Shown here piece by piece: positions 43,503-51,608 of a stretch of DNA of 57,738 bases. Below the pieces are notes generated by a model. That model was given only the letters and a program-made list of their open reading frames with translations. It was not told the DNA's origin and made no database searches. The number at the start of each line of letters is the position of its first letter. The first letter of the stretch is position 1. The position numbers and the translations under genes are program-made. The stretch is from an uncultured Oscillospiraceae bacterium (GTDB lineage Bacteria; Bacillota; Clostridia; Oscillospirales; Ruminococcaceae): positions 1 through 57,738 of the forward strand of contig CAKSPD010000010.1 of NCBI GenBank assembly GCA_934481385.1, given 5' to 3'.

Positions 43503-44114
43503 TTATATGATAACATAAAGAATATTGTTTAAATGGACTTCTGAATTATATTCAGATAAAGTCAGAGCCTTGATTTTAATCTGTGATTTAAGTGTATTTA
43601 TTGATGATTCGGCAGAATCAAGTCTTTCTGTGATTTCAGTAGTATCAAAGCTTTCGATTTTCTGGTTAATTTGTGCAAGTCCGTTGGCAACTGCTGAATT
43701 TATTTCATTTATTGTCTGTTCCTTGACATCAGGAACAGGAATATTTTCGCCTTTCGGTGATTCCCTTACATATATTGGTGAAAGTATATATTTAAGAGAA
43801 TATGAAACATTTCCGTTGTTTGAACTGAGAGCCTGAATTTCAAGATTAAGTTTTCCGGGTGCATTTGTAAATATTGAGGCAACATTCCATTCAAGGTCGA
43901 GTTCAGAAATTCTGTTTGTAATAGCAAGAACCTGTTCAGAAAGTTCATTTTTTTCATTGACGCCCCTAATCATAAAAATACATGGCAGAAGGTCAGTATT
44001 GTTATAGTATCGTGGGATTCTGAAAGTTATTTTTTCTGAAAGCTTTTCACCCTGAACAAAAAGATTTTTAAAAGGCAGTGTATCAATATTTTTTCCGTCA
44101 GAAATAATAGTCAT
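43503..44114 (-). CDS. Phage baseplate-like protein with coiled-coil C-terminus
   Basis: A 203-residue protein, first gene of the cassette. Residues about 1-120 are strand-rich (ISDGKNIDTLPFKNLFVQG, KITFRIPRYY, WNVASIFTNAPGKLNLEIQAL). This recalls the N-domain of phage upper-baseplate (BppU) proteins. Residues about 130-185 form a coiled coil around TINEINSAVANGLAQINQKI and RLDSAESSINTLKSQI, as in tail fibre stalks. No signal peptide is seen. AGGAGG precedes the start. No other phage structural gene, integrase or capsid gene occurs nearby. The baseplate reading is tentative and rests on fold-like features, not a clear motif. Confidence 0.6.
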   Translation of the reverse strand: MTIISDGKNIDTLPFKNLFVQGEKLSEKITFRIPRYYNNTDLLPCIFMIRGVNEKNELSEQVLAITNRISELDLEWNVASIFTNAPGKLNLEIQALSSNNGNVSYSLKYILSPIYVRESPKGENIPVPDVKEQTINEINSAVANGLAQINQKIESFDTTEITERLDSAESSINTLKSQIKIKALTLSEYNSEVHLNNILYVII

Positions 44115-44132
44115 AAAAAACCTCCTTTGTAA

Positions 44133-44169
44133 TTTTAAAGAGAATCTCCGCAGTTATATCTCTTTAAAA
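44133..44169 (-). promoter_or_regulatory. Perfect 11-bp inverted repeat upstream of the cassette
   Basis: TTTTAAAGAGA (44133-44143) and TCTCTTTAAAA (44159-44169) are exact complements, spaced by 15 bases, about 20 bases ahead of the first cassette gene. It may be an operator or a leader hairpin. Confidence 0.65.
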
Positions 44170-44297
44170 GAGGGCAGAAAATCATTATTATTTAAACGCC
44201 TGTGTTTAAAATTCATAAAAAATTAACAATTTTTTGTATGAAAAAGATATTACGGGAAAATTTGCAGAAAAATAAGGATTTTTTTATGAAAAAAGTC

Positions 44298-44326
44298 TTG
44301 ACAAAGTTGAAAATGTATTTTATAAT
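44298..44326 (+). promoter_or_regulatory. Perfect consensus promoter for the sigma-like gene
   Basis: TTGACA (44298-44303), 17 bases, TATAAT (44321-44326): an exact sigma-A consensus with ideal spacing. The start codon at 44378 is about 45 bases after the likely transcription start. Confidence 0.9.
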
Positions 44327-44377
44327 ATAAATTAAGAACTTATGTTCTTAATAATTGATGATGAGAGGATATTGAAA

Positions 44378-44680
44378 ATGTCAAGACGAGTAAGCCTTCC
44401 TGATTTTCTCGGAGAAGAAGATTCGGATATAAATGCACTTTTTTCAGATGAAAATGAAACGGATAAATATAGTAAGCGTGCAAATGTTAAAAGAGTACTG
44501 CTCAGAGTTATAGAAAATGAACTCACTGAAAGACAGAAACAGATTATTAATCTTTATTATTTCAAAAATATGAATATTGTTTCAATAGCTGAAAAACTCG
44601 GAGTATCTCCTGCATCTGTTTCGATAACTATGAAACGTGCAAGAAATACTATCATAAAATATATGCAATATTATTTTTAA
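44378..44680 (+). CDS. Small sigma-70 region-4-like DNA-binding protein
   Basis: A 100-residue protein. The C-terminal half has a sigma region-4 helix-turn-helix: LTERQKQIINLYYFKNMN, then SIAEKLGVSPASVSITMKRA. The N-terminal half is acidic (DFLGEEDSDINALF) and has no region 2, so it probably cannot act as a full sigma factor by itself. It could be a regulator that pairs with another sigma subunit, as in split phage or UviA-like systems. I start it at ATG 44378, after GAGAGGAT; the frame is open to 44342. It faces away from the tail-like cassette and is followed by the decarboxylase 12 bases after its stop. Confidence 0.8.
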   Translation: MSRRVSLPDFLGEEDSDINALFSDENETDKYSKRANVKRVLLRVIENELTERQKQIINLYYFKNMNIVSIAEKLGVSPASVSITMKRARNTIIKYMQYYF

Positions 44681-44692
44681 GGAGAATTTTTT

Positions 44693-46003
44693 ATGAATGC
44701 CCCGATATATGATTTTATCGAGAAACTTAATAATTCAGAAATACTGCGTTGCTTTATGCCCGGACATAAAGGAAGATTTTCCGAAAAATCACTTGAAAAT
44801 TTATACAGATATGATATAACAGAAATAAAAGGTGCTGACAGCCTTTTTGAATCAGACGGAATAATTTCCGAAAGCGAAAAAAATGCCTCAGAACTTTTCG
44901 GTACAGAATATACAGCCTATTCTGCATCAGGTTCAACACTCTGTATTCAGGCAATGCTTACCCTTATGAAATGGGAAAATAGAAAGGCATTTGCCGTCCG
45001 CAATGTTCACCGTTCATTTCTGAATGCCTGTGCATTGCTTGATTTTGACGTAGAATGGATTTATCCTGAATATTCAGGAGGAATAGTATCAGGAAATGTC
45101 AGTCCTGAAAAGATTGAAACAGCTTTAAAAAACTGTAAAGAACCGTCATTTGTTTATCTTACATCACCTGATTATACAGGCAGAATGTGCGATATAAAAA
45201 GAATATCCGAAATATGTCATAAGTATAATTCACGTCTGCTTGTTGACAATGCACATGGAGCATTGCTTGCGTTTATGCCTGAAAATATGCACCCGATATA
45301 TCTCGGGGCAGATTTATGCTGTGATTCTGCACATAAAATGCTCCCTGCACTGACAGGTTCAGCATATATTCATACGTCACGTCCGGAATATGCAACGCTT
45401 ATAAAAAAGGCAATGCTTCTGTATGCCTCAACAAGCCCCTCATATCCTGTTATGATGTCGCTTGATTTATGCAACAAATATATAAGTGAAAAAATCAGAG
45501 ATGATATAAAAATAAATCTTGAATATATAAAAGAGCTTAAAGACAGATTTTCAGGCAGGATTGATTTTGTATCAGGCGAACCGTTTCATCTTACTGTAAA
45601 AGGATATAACGGAAATATTTTTTCTGAATGTCTGAGAGAAAAAAATACAGAATGTGAATATTCGGATTTTGAATATACTGTTCTTCTCATGTCACCTGTC
45701 AATATAAAAAAGGATTATGAAATTCTTTCAGATGCTTTTGAATATGCTGTTATGAAAACACCGAAAAATGAAAATATATATCCGATAATTCCGAAAGCCG
45801 TCAAAAAAATGAGCATACGAGATGCTGTATTTTCAGAATCCGAAAACATTGCCATTGAAAAATCAGAGGGAAGAATATGTGCAGAAACGAATATTCCATG
45901 TCCTCCTGCAATTCCGATTGCAATAAGCGGTGAAGTTATTACTGATGAAATAATAAATATTTATAAAAGGTATGGAATTTTTACTGTGAATGTGGTAAAA
46001 TAA
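44693..46003 (+). CDS. Orn/Lys/Arg decarboxylase family PLP enzyme
   Basis: A 436-residue fold-type I PLP enzyme. The N-terminus has CFMPGHKGR, a signature of this family. The mid part has the LLVDNAHGALL segment with cofactor-binding Asp, and the PLP lysine in CCDSAHKMLPALTGSAYIH. C-terminal residues 350-436 form a small domain. It resembles YaaO/SpeA-type proteins of Firmicutes and is a little shorter. The substrate may be arginine, lysine or ornithine. GGAGAA precedes the start. In many Firmicutes a gene of this kind leads a cluster with tmk, yaaQ, yaaR and holB; here tmk and yaaR are missing. Confidence 0.9.
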   Translation: MNAPIYDFIEKLNNSEILRCFMPGHKGRFSEKSLENLYRYDITEIKGADSLFESDGIISESEKNASELFGTEYTAYSASGSTLCIQAMLTLMKWENRKAFAVRNVHRSFLNACALLDFDVEWIYPEYSGGIVSGNVSPEKIETALKNCKEPSFVYLTSPDYTGRMCDIKRISEICHKYNSRLLVDNAHGALLAFMPENMHPIYLGADLCCDSAHKMLPALTGSAYIHTSRPEYATLIKKAMLLYASTSPSYPVMMSLDLCNKYISEKIRDDIKINLEYIKELKDRFSGRIDFVSGEPFHLTVKGYNGNIFSECLREKNTECEYSDFEYTVLLMSPVNIKKDYEILSDAFEYAVMKTPKNENIYPIIPKAVKKMSIRDAVFSESENIAIEKSEGRICAETNIPCPPAIPIAISGEVITDEIINIYKRYGIFTVNVVK

Positions 46004-46035
46004 AATTATACATTCATAGAAAGAAAGTGATACAT

Positions 46036-46362
46036 ATGAAACTGATATTCGCAATTGTAAACGGAGATGATTCCGTTTCAGTATCAAAAGCTTTGACGAA
46101 AGCAGGATTTTTTGCAACTAAACTTGCATCAACAGGCGGTTTTTTAAGTTCAGGAAATACAACATTTCTGATATGCACTGATGATGAAAAGGTTCAGAAT
46201 GCAATAGATATAATATCCTCGAAAAGTCATAAACGGACAGAATTTGTTCAGAACAGTATGACTAACTTTTCCGGAGAGTCATTCGGTTCAATTCCTGTTG
46301 AAATACAGGTAGGCGGTGCAACCATATTTGTTACAGATGTGGAACGCTTTGAAAAGGTGTAA
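46036..46362 (+). CDS. darA: Cyclic di-AMP receptor DarA/PstA
   Basis: A 108-residue PII-like signalling protein that binds c-di-AMP as a trimer. The opening MKLIFAIVNGDDSV, the KLASTGGFLSSGNTTFLI segment and the IPVEIQVGGATIFVTDVERF ending match the family (YaaQ of Bacillus). ATG 46036 fits better than GTG 46027, as the GAAAG site lies just before it. It ends one base before the next start. Its effector target is not well established in general. The c-di-AMP cyclase is not encoded in the window. Confidence 0.92.
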   Translation: MKLIFAIVNGDDSVSVSKALTKAGFFATKLASTGGFLSSGNTTFLICTDDEKVQNAIDIISSKSHKRTEFVQNSMTNFSGESFGSIPVEIQVGGATIFVTDVERFEKV

Positions 46363-46363
46363 T

Positions 46364-47338
46364 ATGAAAATATACGGAAATCATAATCTTATAAGAACTC
46401 TTGAAACAATGACAGAACGTGACAGAACAGCTCACACTGTATTGTTTTACGGCGAAAACGGCACAGGCAAAAAAACCATAGCTGAATATTATATTCATCT
46501 GCTTATGTGCAATGACAAGAAAGACGGAAAACCCTGCTTTAACTGCAAGGCGTGCCATAACATTTCGGACAATATTCACCCCGATGTCATAACTGCTGAA
46601 AAAAGCGGAAAACTTGGCGGATATTCAGTTGAAACAGTTAAAAAGATATGTTCTGATGTTTTTATCAGACCTAATAATTCTGATAAGAAAGTCTATATAT
46701 TTAAGGATTGCAACAATATGGACGAGCGTTCACAGAATACGCTTCTGAAAATTATTGAAGAACCTCCCGAATATGCATATTTTATATTTACTGCTGAATC
46801 AAAATCAGCATTTCTTCCGACAGTTCTTTCAAGGTGTATATCATTCGGAACTTCTCCCTGTACTGATGAAGAATGTATACTTGCACTTTCAGAACATGGA
46901 ATAAGCAGAAATCAGGCAGAAAATGCCGTTGAGTGTTTTCATGGAAATATAGGAAAATGCATTGATTTTACTGAAAATGAAAATCTTAAAGAAATTATTG
47001 ATATTGTAAGACTTGCAACAGACAGTCTTATAAAAAAAGATGAATATTCTTTTGCATGCAATCTGAACAAATCCGTAAAGGACAGGGAAGAAATAAAAAC
47101 TGTTCTTACTATGCTTGACCGTATAGCAGGAGATTCCGTAAAACTGAACTATGATAAAAATGCATTTCTTTCCGGCTGTTATAAAGACGGGGCAGAAAGA
47201 CTTTCTGAAATGCTTACGCTTAATTCCGGAAACAGAATACATGAGATTATAGAAAAATGCTGGAGAGCTGTAAGTGCAAATGTAAACGCATCTCTTGCAC
47301 TTTCAGCAATGTGCGGTGAAATATTTGAAATTATCTGA
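46364..47338 (+). CDS. holB: DNA polymerase III delta-prime subunit HolB
   Basis: Clamp-loader subunit that helps open the sliding clamp on DNA. The 324-residue protein starts MKIYGNHNLIRTLE. It has a P-loop-type GENGTGKKTIAE, the zinc-binding Cys set CFNCKACHN, TLLKIIEEPPEYAYFIF, and the SRC motif in LPTVLSRCISF, all in AAA+ clamp-loader order. I choose ATG 46364 over the open frame starting at 46316, which overlaps darA heavily. It follows darA immediately and is followed by ricT, as in Bacillus. Confidence 0.93.
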   Translation: MKIYGNHNLIRTLETMTERDRTAHTVLFYGENGTGKKTIAEYYIHLLMCNDKKDGKPCFNCKACHNISDNIHPDVITAEKSGKLGGYSVETVKKICSDVFIRPNNSDKKVYIFKDCNNMDERSQNTLLKIIEEPPEYAYFIFTAESKSAFLPTVLSRCISFGTSPCTDEECILALSEHGISRNQAENAVECFHGNIGKCIDFTENENLKEIIDIVRLATDSLIKKDEYSFACNLNKSVKDREEIKTVLTMLDRIAGDSVKLNYDKNAFLSGCYKDGAERLSEMLTLNSGNRIHEIIEKCWRAVSANVNASLALSAMCGEIFEII

Positions 47339-47356
47339 TTAGAGGAGGATTTTTAA

Positions 47357-48223
47357 ATGACCGAAATACTGGGAATAAGATTTAAAAAGGGCGGAAAGGT
47401 CTACTATTTTTCAACGGTTGAAAATATAAAGGCATCAATAGGCGACAAGGCTGTTGTTGAAACTTCGAGAGGAATAGAATGCGGAACTGTCGTAATAGAA
47501 AACAAGATGATTGATGAAAGTACAATGACATCTCCTCTTAAACCTATAATGCGTCTTGCAAATGAAGATGACCTTCAAATCATTGAGCAGAACAAACAGA
47601 AGGAAAAAGAAGCTTTTGAAATATGTCAGCAGAAAATAAAATTCCGCAATCTCAAAATGAATCTTGTAGATGTTGAGTGTACTTTTGACCGCAATAAGCT
47701 CCTTTTTTATTTTACATCTGAAACTCGTGTTGACTTTCGTGAGCTTGTAAAAGACCTTGCAGCAATTTTCAGAACACGTATTGAACTGCGTCAGATAGGA
47801 GTGCGTGACCAGGCTAAGATACTCGGCGGTCTTGGAATATGCGGACGTGAATTCTGCTGTAAAAATCATCAGGGAGATTTTCAGCCTGTTTCAATAAAAA
47901 TGGCTAAGGAACAGGGACTTTCACTTAATCCCGTAAAAATATCAGGAACATGCGGACGTCTTATGTGCTGTTTAAAACATGAACAGAACTCCTATGAGGA
48001 ACTGCTTAAAATTACTCCGAAAGTTGGAGCAATTGTAATTACTCCTGACGGACAAAAGGGAAATGTAATTGAAACCAATCTTATAACAGGAAAGTTAAAG
48101 ATAAAGCCTGAAAAATCTGATGTCCCTGTTATATTTGACCGTTCTGAAATAAAGCTTGTGCGTGATGCTGAAATAAGAGTAAACCGTGATGAGCTTAAAA
48201 GCCTCAAAAAACTGGAGGAATAA
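47357..48223 (+). CDS. ricT: PSP1-domain protein RicT (YaaT)
   Basis: A 288-residue member of the PSP1/YaaT family. In Bacillus RicT forms a complex with RicA and RicF that carries Fe-S clusters and controls mRNA processing by RNase Y. Visible features are ILGIRFKKGGKVYYF at the start, the FRARIELRQIG-like RTRIELRQIGVRDQAK segment, and the Cys sets CGREFCC and CGRLMCC that bind the cluster. AGAGGAGG precedes the start. RicA and RicF homologues are not near. It sits between holB and queH. Confidence 0.93.
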   Translation: MTEILGIRFKKGGKVYYFSTVENIKASIGDKAVVETSRGIECGTVVIENKMIDESTMTSPLKPIMRLANEDDLQIIEQNKQKEKEAFEICQQKIKFRNLKMNLVDVECTFDRNKLLFYFTSETRVDFRELVKDLAAIFRTRIELRQIGVRDQAKILGGLGICGREFCCKNHQGDFQPVSIKMAKEQGLSLNPVKISGTCGRLMCCLKHEQNSYEELLKITPKVGAIVITPDGQKGNVIETNLITGKLKIKPEKSDVPVIFDRSEIKLVRDAEIRVNRDELKSLKKLEE

Positions 48224-48229
48224 TTTTTT

Positions 48230-48868
48230 ATGACTCCTAAAAAGAATTATCAGAAAATTCTTGAAAATGAACTTGAAATAATAAAGCATTCCGGAAATAT
48301 TCCAACGCTTCTTCTTCATTCCTGCTGTGCCCCATGTTCAAGCTATGTTCTTGAATATCTTACAGAATATTTCAATATTATACTGTATTACTATAATCCC
48401 AATATTTCACCTGAAAGCGAATATAAATACCGTCTTTCCGAACTTGAAAGACTTATATCGGAAATACCGCTTAAAAACAGAGTTGAAATTACTCCTGCTG
48501 AATATAATCCCGATATATTTTACAGTCTTTCAGAGGGACTTGAAGATTTGCCGGAAAGAAGTCTTAGATGTCAGAAATGTATTTTTCACAGACTCGAACA
48601 GACTGCTATAAAAGCAGATGAGCTTAGTGCAGATTACTTTACAACAACTCTTTCAATAAGTCCTTATAAGGACAGCGAATATATAAACAGTGCAGGTGAA
48701 GAAATTCAGAACAGATATAATATAAAATATCTTTTTTCTGATTTCAAAAAGCGGAACGGCTATAAGCGTTCAATAGAGCTTTCCTCGGAATATAATCTTT
48801 ACCGTCAGAATTTCTGCGGTTGTGTTTACAGCAAGAAATTTTCTGAAATGAAAGGAATTTTGAAATAA
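48230..48868 (+). CDS. queH: Epoxyqueuosine reductase QueH
   Basis: Reduces epoxyqueuosine to queuosine in tRNA, the last step of this modification. The 212-residue protein belongs to the DUF208/QueH family, unrelated to QueG. The Cys pair in LLHSCCAPCSS, RCQKCIFHRL, and the C-terminal FCGCVYS bind an Fe-S cluster and metal. TTTLSISPYKD is another family segment. The start is 6 bases after ricT. The stop overlaps the next start by one base (TAATG). Confidence 0.93.
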   Translation: MTPKKNYQKILENELEIIKHSGNIPTLLLHSCCAPCSSYVLEYLTEYFNIILYYYNPNISPESEYKYRLSELERLISEIPLKNRVEITPAEYNPDIFYSLSEGLEDLPERSLRCQKCIFHRLEQTAIKADELSADYFTTTLSISPYKDSEYINSAGEEIQNRYNIKYLFSDFKKRNGYKRSIELSSEYNLYRQNFCGCVYSKKFSEMKGILK

Positions 48869-49326
48869 TGAATGATATAACAATTCGTCCTATTGAAGTT
48901 AAGGACAAAAAAGCTGTTATGCAGATGATGCGTGTATTTTATGATTCTCCTGCCGTTCAGCACAAAGCTACTGATGAAATTCTTGAAAAGGATATTGATG
49001 ACTGCATAAGCGATATGCCTTTTATTGATGGTTTTATCATAGAAAAATCAGGAAATACAGCAGGCTATTTTATGACTGCAAAAAGCTATACAACGGAATA
49101 CGGCGGTATATGCGTATGGATTGAGGATATATATATTAATCCTGATTACAGACATTCGGGAATTTCAGCCAGTGTATTTGATTTTGTTGAAAAACAGTAT
49201 CCCTATGCTGTAAGATTCAGACTTGAAGTTGAACCTGAAAATGAATTTGCAGTAAGATGCTATCAGAAACGTAAATATGAAAAACTTCCGTATATCTCAA
49301 TGAGCAGGGAAAAATCAGAAGAATGA
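48868..49326 (+). CDS. GNAT family acetyltransferase
   Basis: A 152-residue N-acetyltransferase, translationally coupled to queH. The family's beta-bulge and acetyl-CoA loop are seen in WIEDIYINPDYRHSGIS, with a degenerate Arg/Gln-x-x-Gly-x loop, and NEFAVRCYQKRKYEKLPYISM at the end is typical. The N-terminal half begins ITIRPIEVKDKKAVMQMM. The acceptor is unknown and GNAT substrates cannot be guessed from sequence. Confidence 0.85.
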   Translation: MNDITIRPIEVKDKKAVMQMMRVFYDSPAVQHKATDEILEKDIDDCISDMPFIDGFIIEKSGNTAGYFMTAKSYTTEYGGICVWIEDIYINPDYRHSGISASVFDFVEKQYPYAVRFRLEVEPENEFAVRCYQKRKYEKLPYISMSREKSEE

Positions 49327-49404
49327 AATTATTTCCTTATTCTCACATAATTATCACATAAGGAGTTTATAATAGCTTATATTATTTTTCAGGAGGATTT
49401 TTTA

Positions 49405-50310
49405 ATGAAATATAAAGGGGAGAAATGCTTTTACTGCAATGAGGTTTTCAATGACAATGATGATGTGGTTGTCTGCCCGAAATGTGGTACTCCTTATCAC
49501 AGAGAATGTTATAAACAGGCAGGTTCTTGTATAAATCATCATCTTCATGAGCTGGGGGAAAGCTGGAAAGGTACTGTTGAACAACCGGCTGAACCTGAAA
49601 AACCTGTAATTAATAATAATGATAATATTTCCGATGAGCAGGCGGAGGCTTTTAAGGAAACTTTAGGTTTTGACCTTACAAAACCATTTATGGGACTTGA
49701 CCCTGATGAAGATTTTGAAGGTGCAAAGATGAATGAAATTTTTGCCTTTGTAAAAACAAACACTATTTATTATATTCCTCTTTTCAAAAAAATGAAAAGC
49801 ATGGGAAGCAAGGTTTCATTTAATCTTTCATCTTTCCTTTTCCCGTATTTCTATTTCGCAAACCGCAAAATGTGGCTTATGGCTCTTGTATCGGTTTTTG
49901 TGACGCTTTTTTTACAGATACCTTCATTTCTTATAAGCCTGAGTGACAATATTGCATACGGTCTTTTAGATGAATCAATGGTTCAGTATGCACAGAGCGT
50001 TTTCCATAATCTGCTCACCTTTATAGAAAACAATTATCATACGATAGAAATTTTTGCATGGGCTTGCAATATAGGAATTTATGCTTTCAGGCTTGCAATG
50101 TGTCTTTTTGCAAACTGGCTTTATTACAGGTTTACTATAAAATCAATCAACAAACTGAAATTCCGTTTTCCTGATACTGCCAGAAGAATGAGCGTTATAA
50201 GCAATGCCGGCGGAACAAATACACTTAACATATTTCTTATTGCACTTATAATCTTTGCAGGATACATTCTTATTGCTTTCGGTATTGATGTAATTTCACT
50301 TATTATGTAA
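49405..50310 (+). CDS. RING-like zinc finger and DUF2628-type membrane protein
   Basis: A 301-residue protein. Residues about 7-50 form a RING-like zinc finger of the prokaryotic type: CFYCNEVF, VVCPKCGTPYHRECY and CINHH give eight metal ligands. A low-complexity linker rich in Pro, Glu and Asn follows. The second half has about three to four membrane helices, with FPYFYFANRKMWLMALVSVF typical of DUF2628 and similar small integral proteins. AGGAGG lies before the ATG. The protein is likely anchored in the membrane with the finger in the cytoplasm. A target for the finger is unknown. Confidence 0.8.
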   Translation: MKYKGEKCFYCNEVFNDNDDVVVCPKCGTPYHRECYKQAGSCINHHLHELGESWKGTVEQPAEPEKPVINNNDNISDEQAEAFKETLGFDLTKPFMGLDPDEDFEGAKMNEIFAFVKTNTIYYIPLFKKMKSMGSKVSFNLSSFLFPYFYFANRKMWLMALVSVFVTLFLQIPSFLISLSDNIAYGLLDESMVQYAQSVFHNLLTFIENNYHTIEIFAWACNIGIYAFRLAMCLFANWLYYRFTIKSINKLKFRFPDTARRMSVISNAGGTNTLNIFLIALIIFAGYILIAFGIDVISLIM

Positions 50311-50319
50311 AAAAATTCG

Positions 50320-50344
50320 GGCGGAAAACAGAATATTTTCCGCC
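50320..50344 (+). terminator. Terminator of the RING-like gene
   Basis: GGCGGAAAA (50320-50328) pairs with TTTTCCGCC (50336-50344). The T-run after it is interrupted, so efficiency may be moderate. Confidence 0.65.
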
Positions 50345-50369
50345 TGTTCTGATTTTTGCGGAAAAACTG

Positions 50370-50398
50370 TTGAAAAACTGTTGCAGATATGATATAAT
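50370..50398 (+). promoter_or_regulatory. Promoter of prfB
   Basis: TTGAAA (50370-50375) and TATAAT (50393-50398), 17-base spacing. Confidence 0.8.
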
Positions 50399-50430
50399 AA
50401 AAAAATAATGTTTTGAAAGGATTTTTATTT

Positions 50431-51552
50431 ATGGTTATACTTGATGAACTCAGAGTTGAGATGATAGGTTACAGAGATGAAATGAAAGAACTTGCAGATG
50501 TTCTTGATATTGAAAATGCAAAAAAAGAACATGAAGAACTTCAGCAGGAAATCGCTAAAGAAGGTTTCTGGGACGACCTCGAAAATTCACAGAAAGTTTT
50601 ACAGCGTTCAAAAAATCTTGAAAACAAGATTGCAAAATTCAATAAACTTAATGAACGTCTTGAAGATGCTATAACACTTATTGAACTTTCAATTGAAGAA
50701 GATGACGAAAGTTCTGTTGATGAAATTAAATCAGAAATGACAGAATTTAAGAAAATTCTTGAAGAAGAAAAGCTTTCAACTCTCCTTAACGGTGAGTATG
50801 ATGCTATGAATGCAATTCTTACTTTCCACGCAGGTGCAGGCGGTACAGAGGCTCAGGACTGGGCAGAAATGCTTTACAGAATGTACAACCGCTGGGCTGA
50901 ACGTCATAATTTTAAAGTTACACTTCTCGATTATCTTGACGGTGATGATGCCGGTATGAAATCAGCATCTATGCTTGTAGAGGGCGAAAATGCTTATGGC
51001 TATCTTAAATCAGAGGCAGGCGTTCACAGACTTGTAAGAATTTCTCCTTTTGATGCCTCCGGCAGACGTCATACATCTTTCTCTGCTCTTGAAGTTATGC
51101 CTGAAATTGATGATTCAATTGAAATCGATATAAGACCGGAAGATATTGAAATGGAAGTTTATCGTTCAAGCGGTGCAGGCGGTCAGAAAGTAAACAAAAC
51201 AAGTTCCGCTGTAAGACTTATTCATAAGCCGACAGGTATCGTTGTTTCCTGCCAGACTCAGCGAAGCCAGCACCAGAACAGAGAATATGCTATGAAAATG
51301 CTCCGTTCAAAGCTCGTTGAAATCAAGGAAAGAGAACATCTCGAAAAAATTTCTGATATAAAAGGCGTACAGCGTGAAATTGCATGGGGTTCACAGATTC
51401 GTTCATATGTATTTATGCCGTATACTCTTGCCAAAGACCACAGAACAGGTTTTGAAAACGGAAATATCAATGCTGTTATGGACGGCGATATTGACGGATT
51501 TATCAATGCTTATCTCAAATCCCTTTCTCATGGAACTCTTAATAACAAGTAA
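50431..51552 (+). CDS. prfB: Peptide chain release factor 2, without frameshift
   Basis: Ends translation at UAA and UGA. The 373-residue protein has the RF2 anticodon-type tripeptide in RISPFDASGRRHTSF, and the catalytic GGQ in SSGAGGQKVNKTSSAVRLI. ATG 50431 follows AAAGG; the frame is open 6 codons upstream. Most bacteria interrupt prfB with CTT-TGA-C near codon 25 and regulate by +1 frameshift. Here the equivalent site reads CTT-GAT (50503-50508), in frame, so the control is absent. The gene has its own promoter and terminator. Confidence 0.96.
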   Translation: MVILDELRVEMIGYRDEMKELADVLDIENAKKEHEELQQEIAKEGFWDDLENSQKVLQRSKNLENKIAKFNKLNERLEDAITLIELSIEEDDESSVDEIKSEMTEFKKILEEEKLSTLLNGEYDAMNAILTFHAGAGGTEAQDWAEMLYRMYNRWAERHNFKVTLLDYLDGDDAGMKSASMLVEGENAYGYLKSEAGVHRLVRISPFDASGRRHTSFSALEVMPEIDDSIEIDIRPEDIEMEVYRSSGAGGQKVNKTSSAVRLIHKPTGIVVSCQTQRSQHQNREYAMKMLRSKLVEIKEREHLEKISDIKGVQREIAWGSQIRSYVFMPYTLAKDHRTGFENGNINAVMDGDIDGFINAYLKSLSHGTLNNK

Positions 51553-51563
51553 TAAAAAAACAA

Positions 51564-51595
51564 CGGTCAGTTCTGAATGAACTGACCGCATTTTT
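51564..51595. terminator. Bidirectional terminator between prfB and the esterase gene
   Basis: CGGTCAGTTC (51564-51573) pairs with GAACTGACCG (51579-51588), followed by TTTTT on the plus strand and preceded by an A-run for the minus strand. Confidence 0.9.
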
Positions 51596-51608
51596 ATTCA
51601 ATATGGAA

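Noticed and set aside
50431..50520. Programmed frameshift in prfB
   Set aside because: The reading frame is continuous with CTT-GAT at the usual site.
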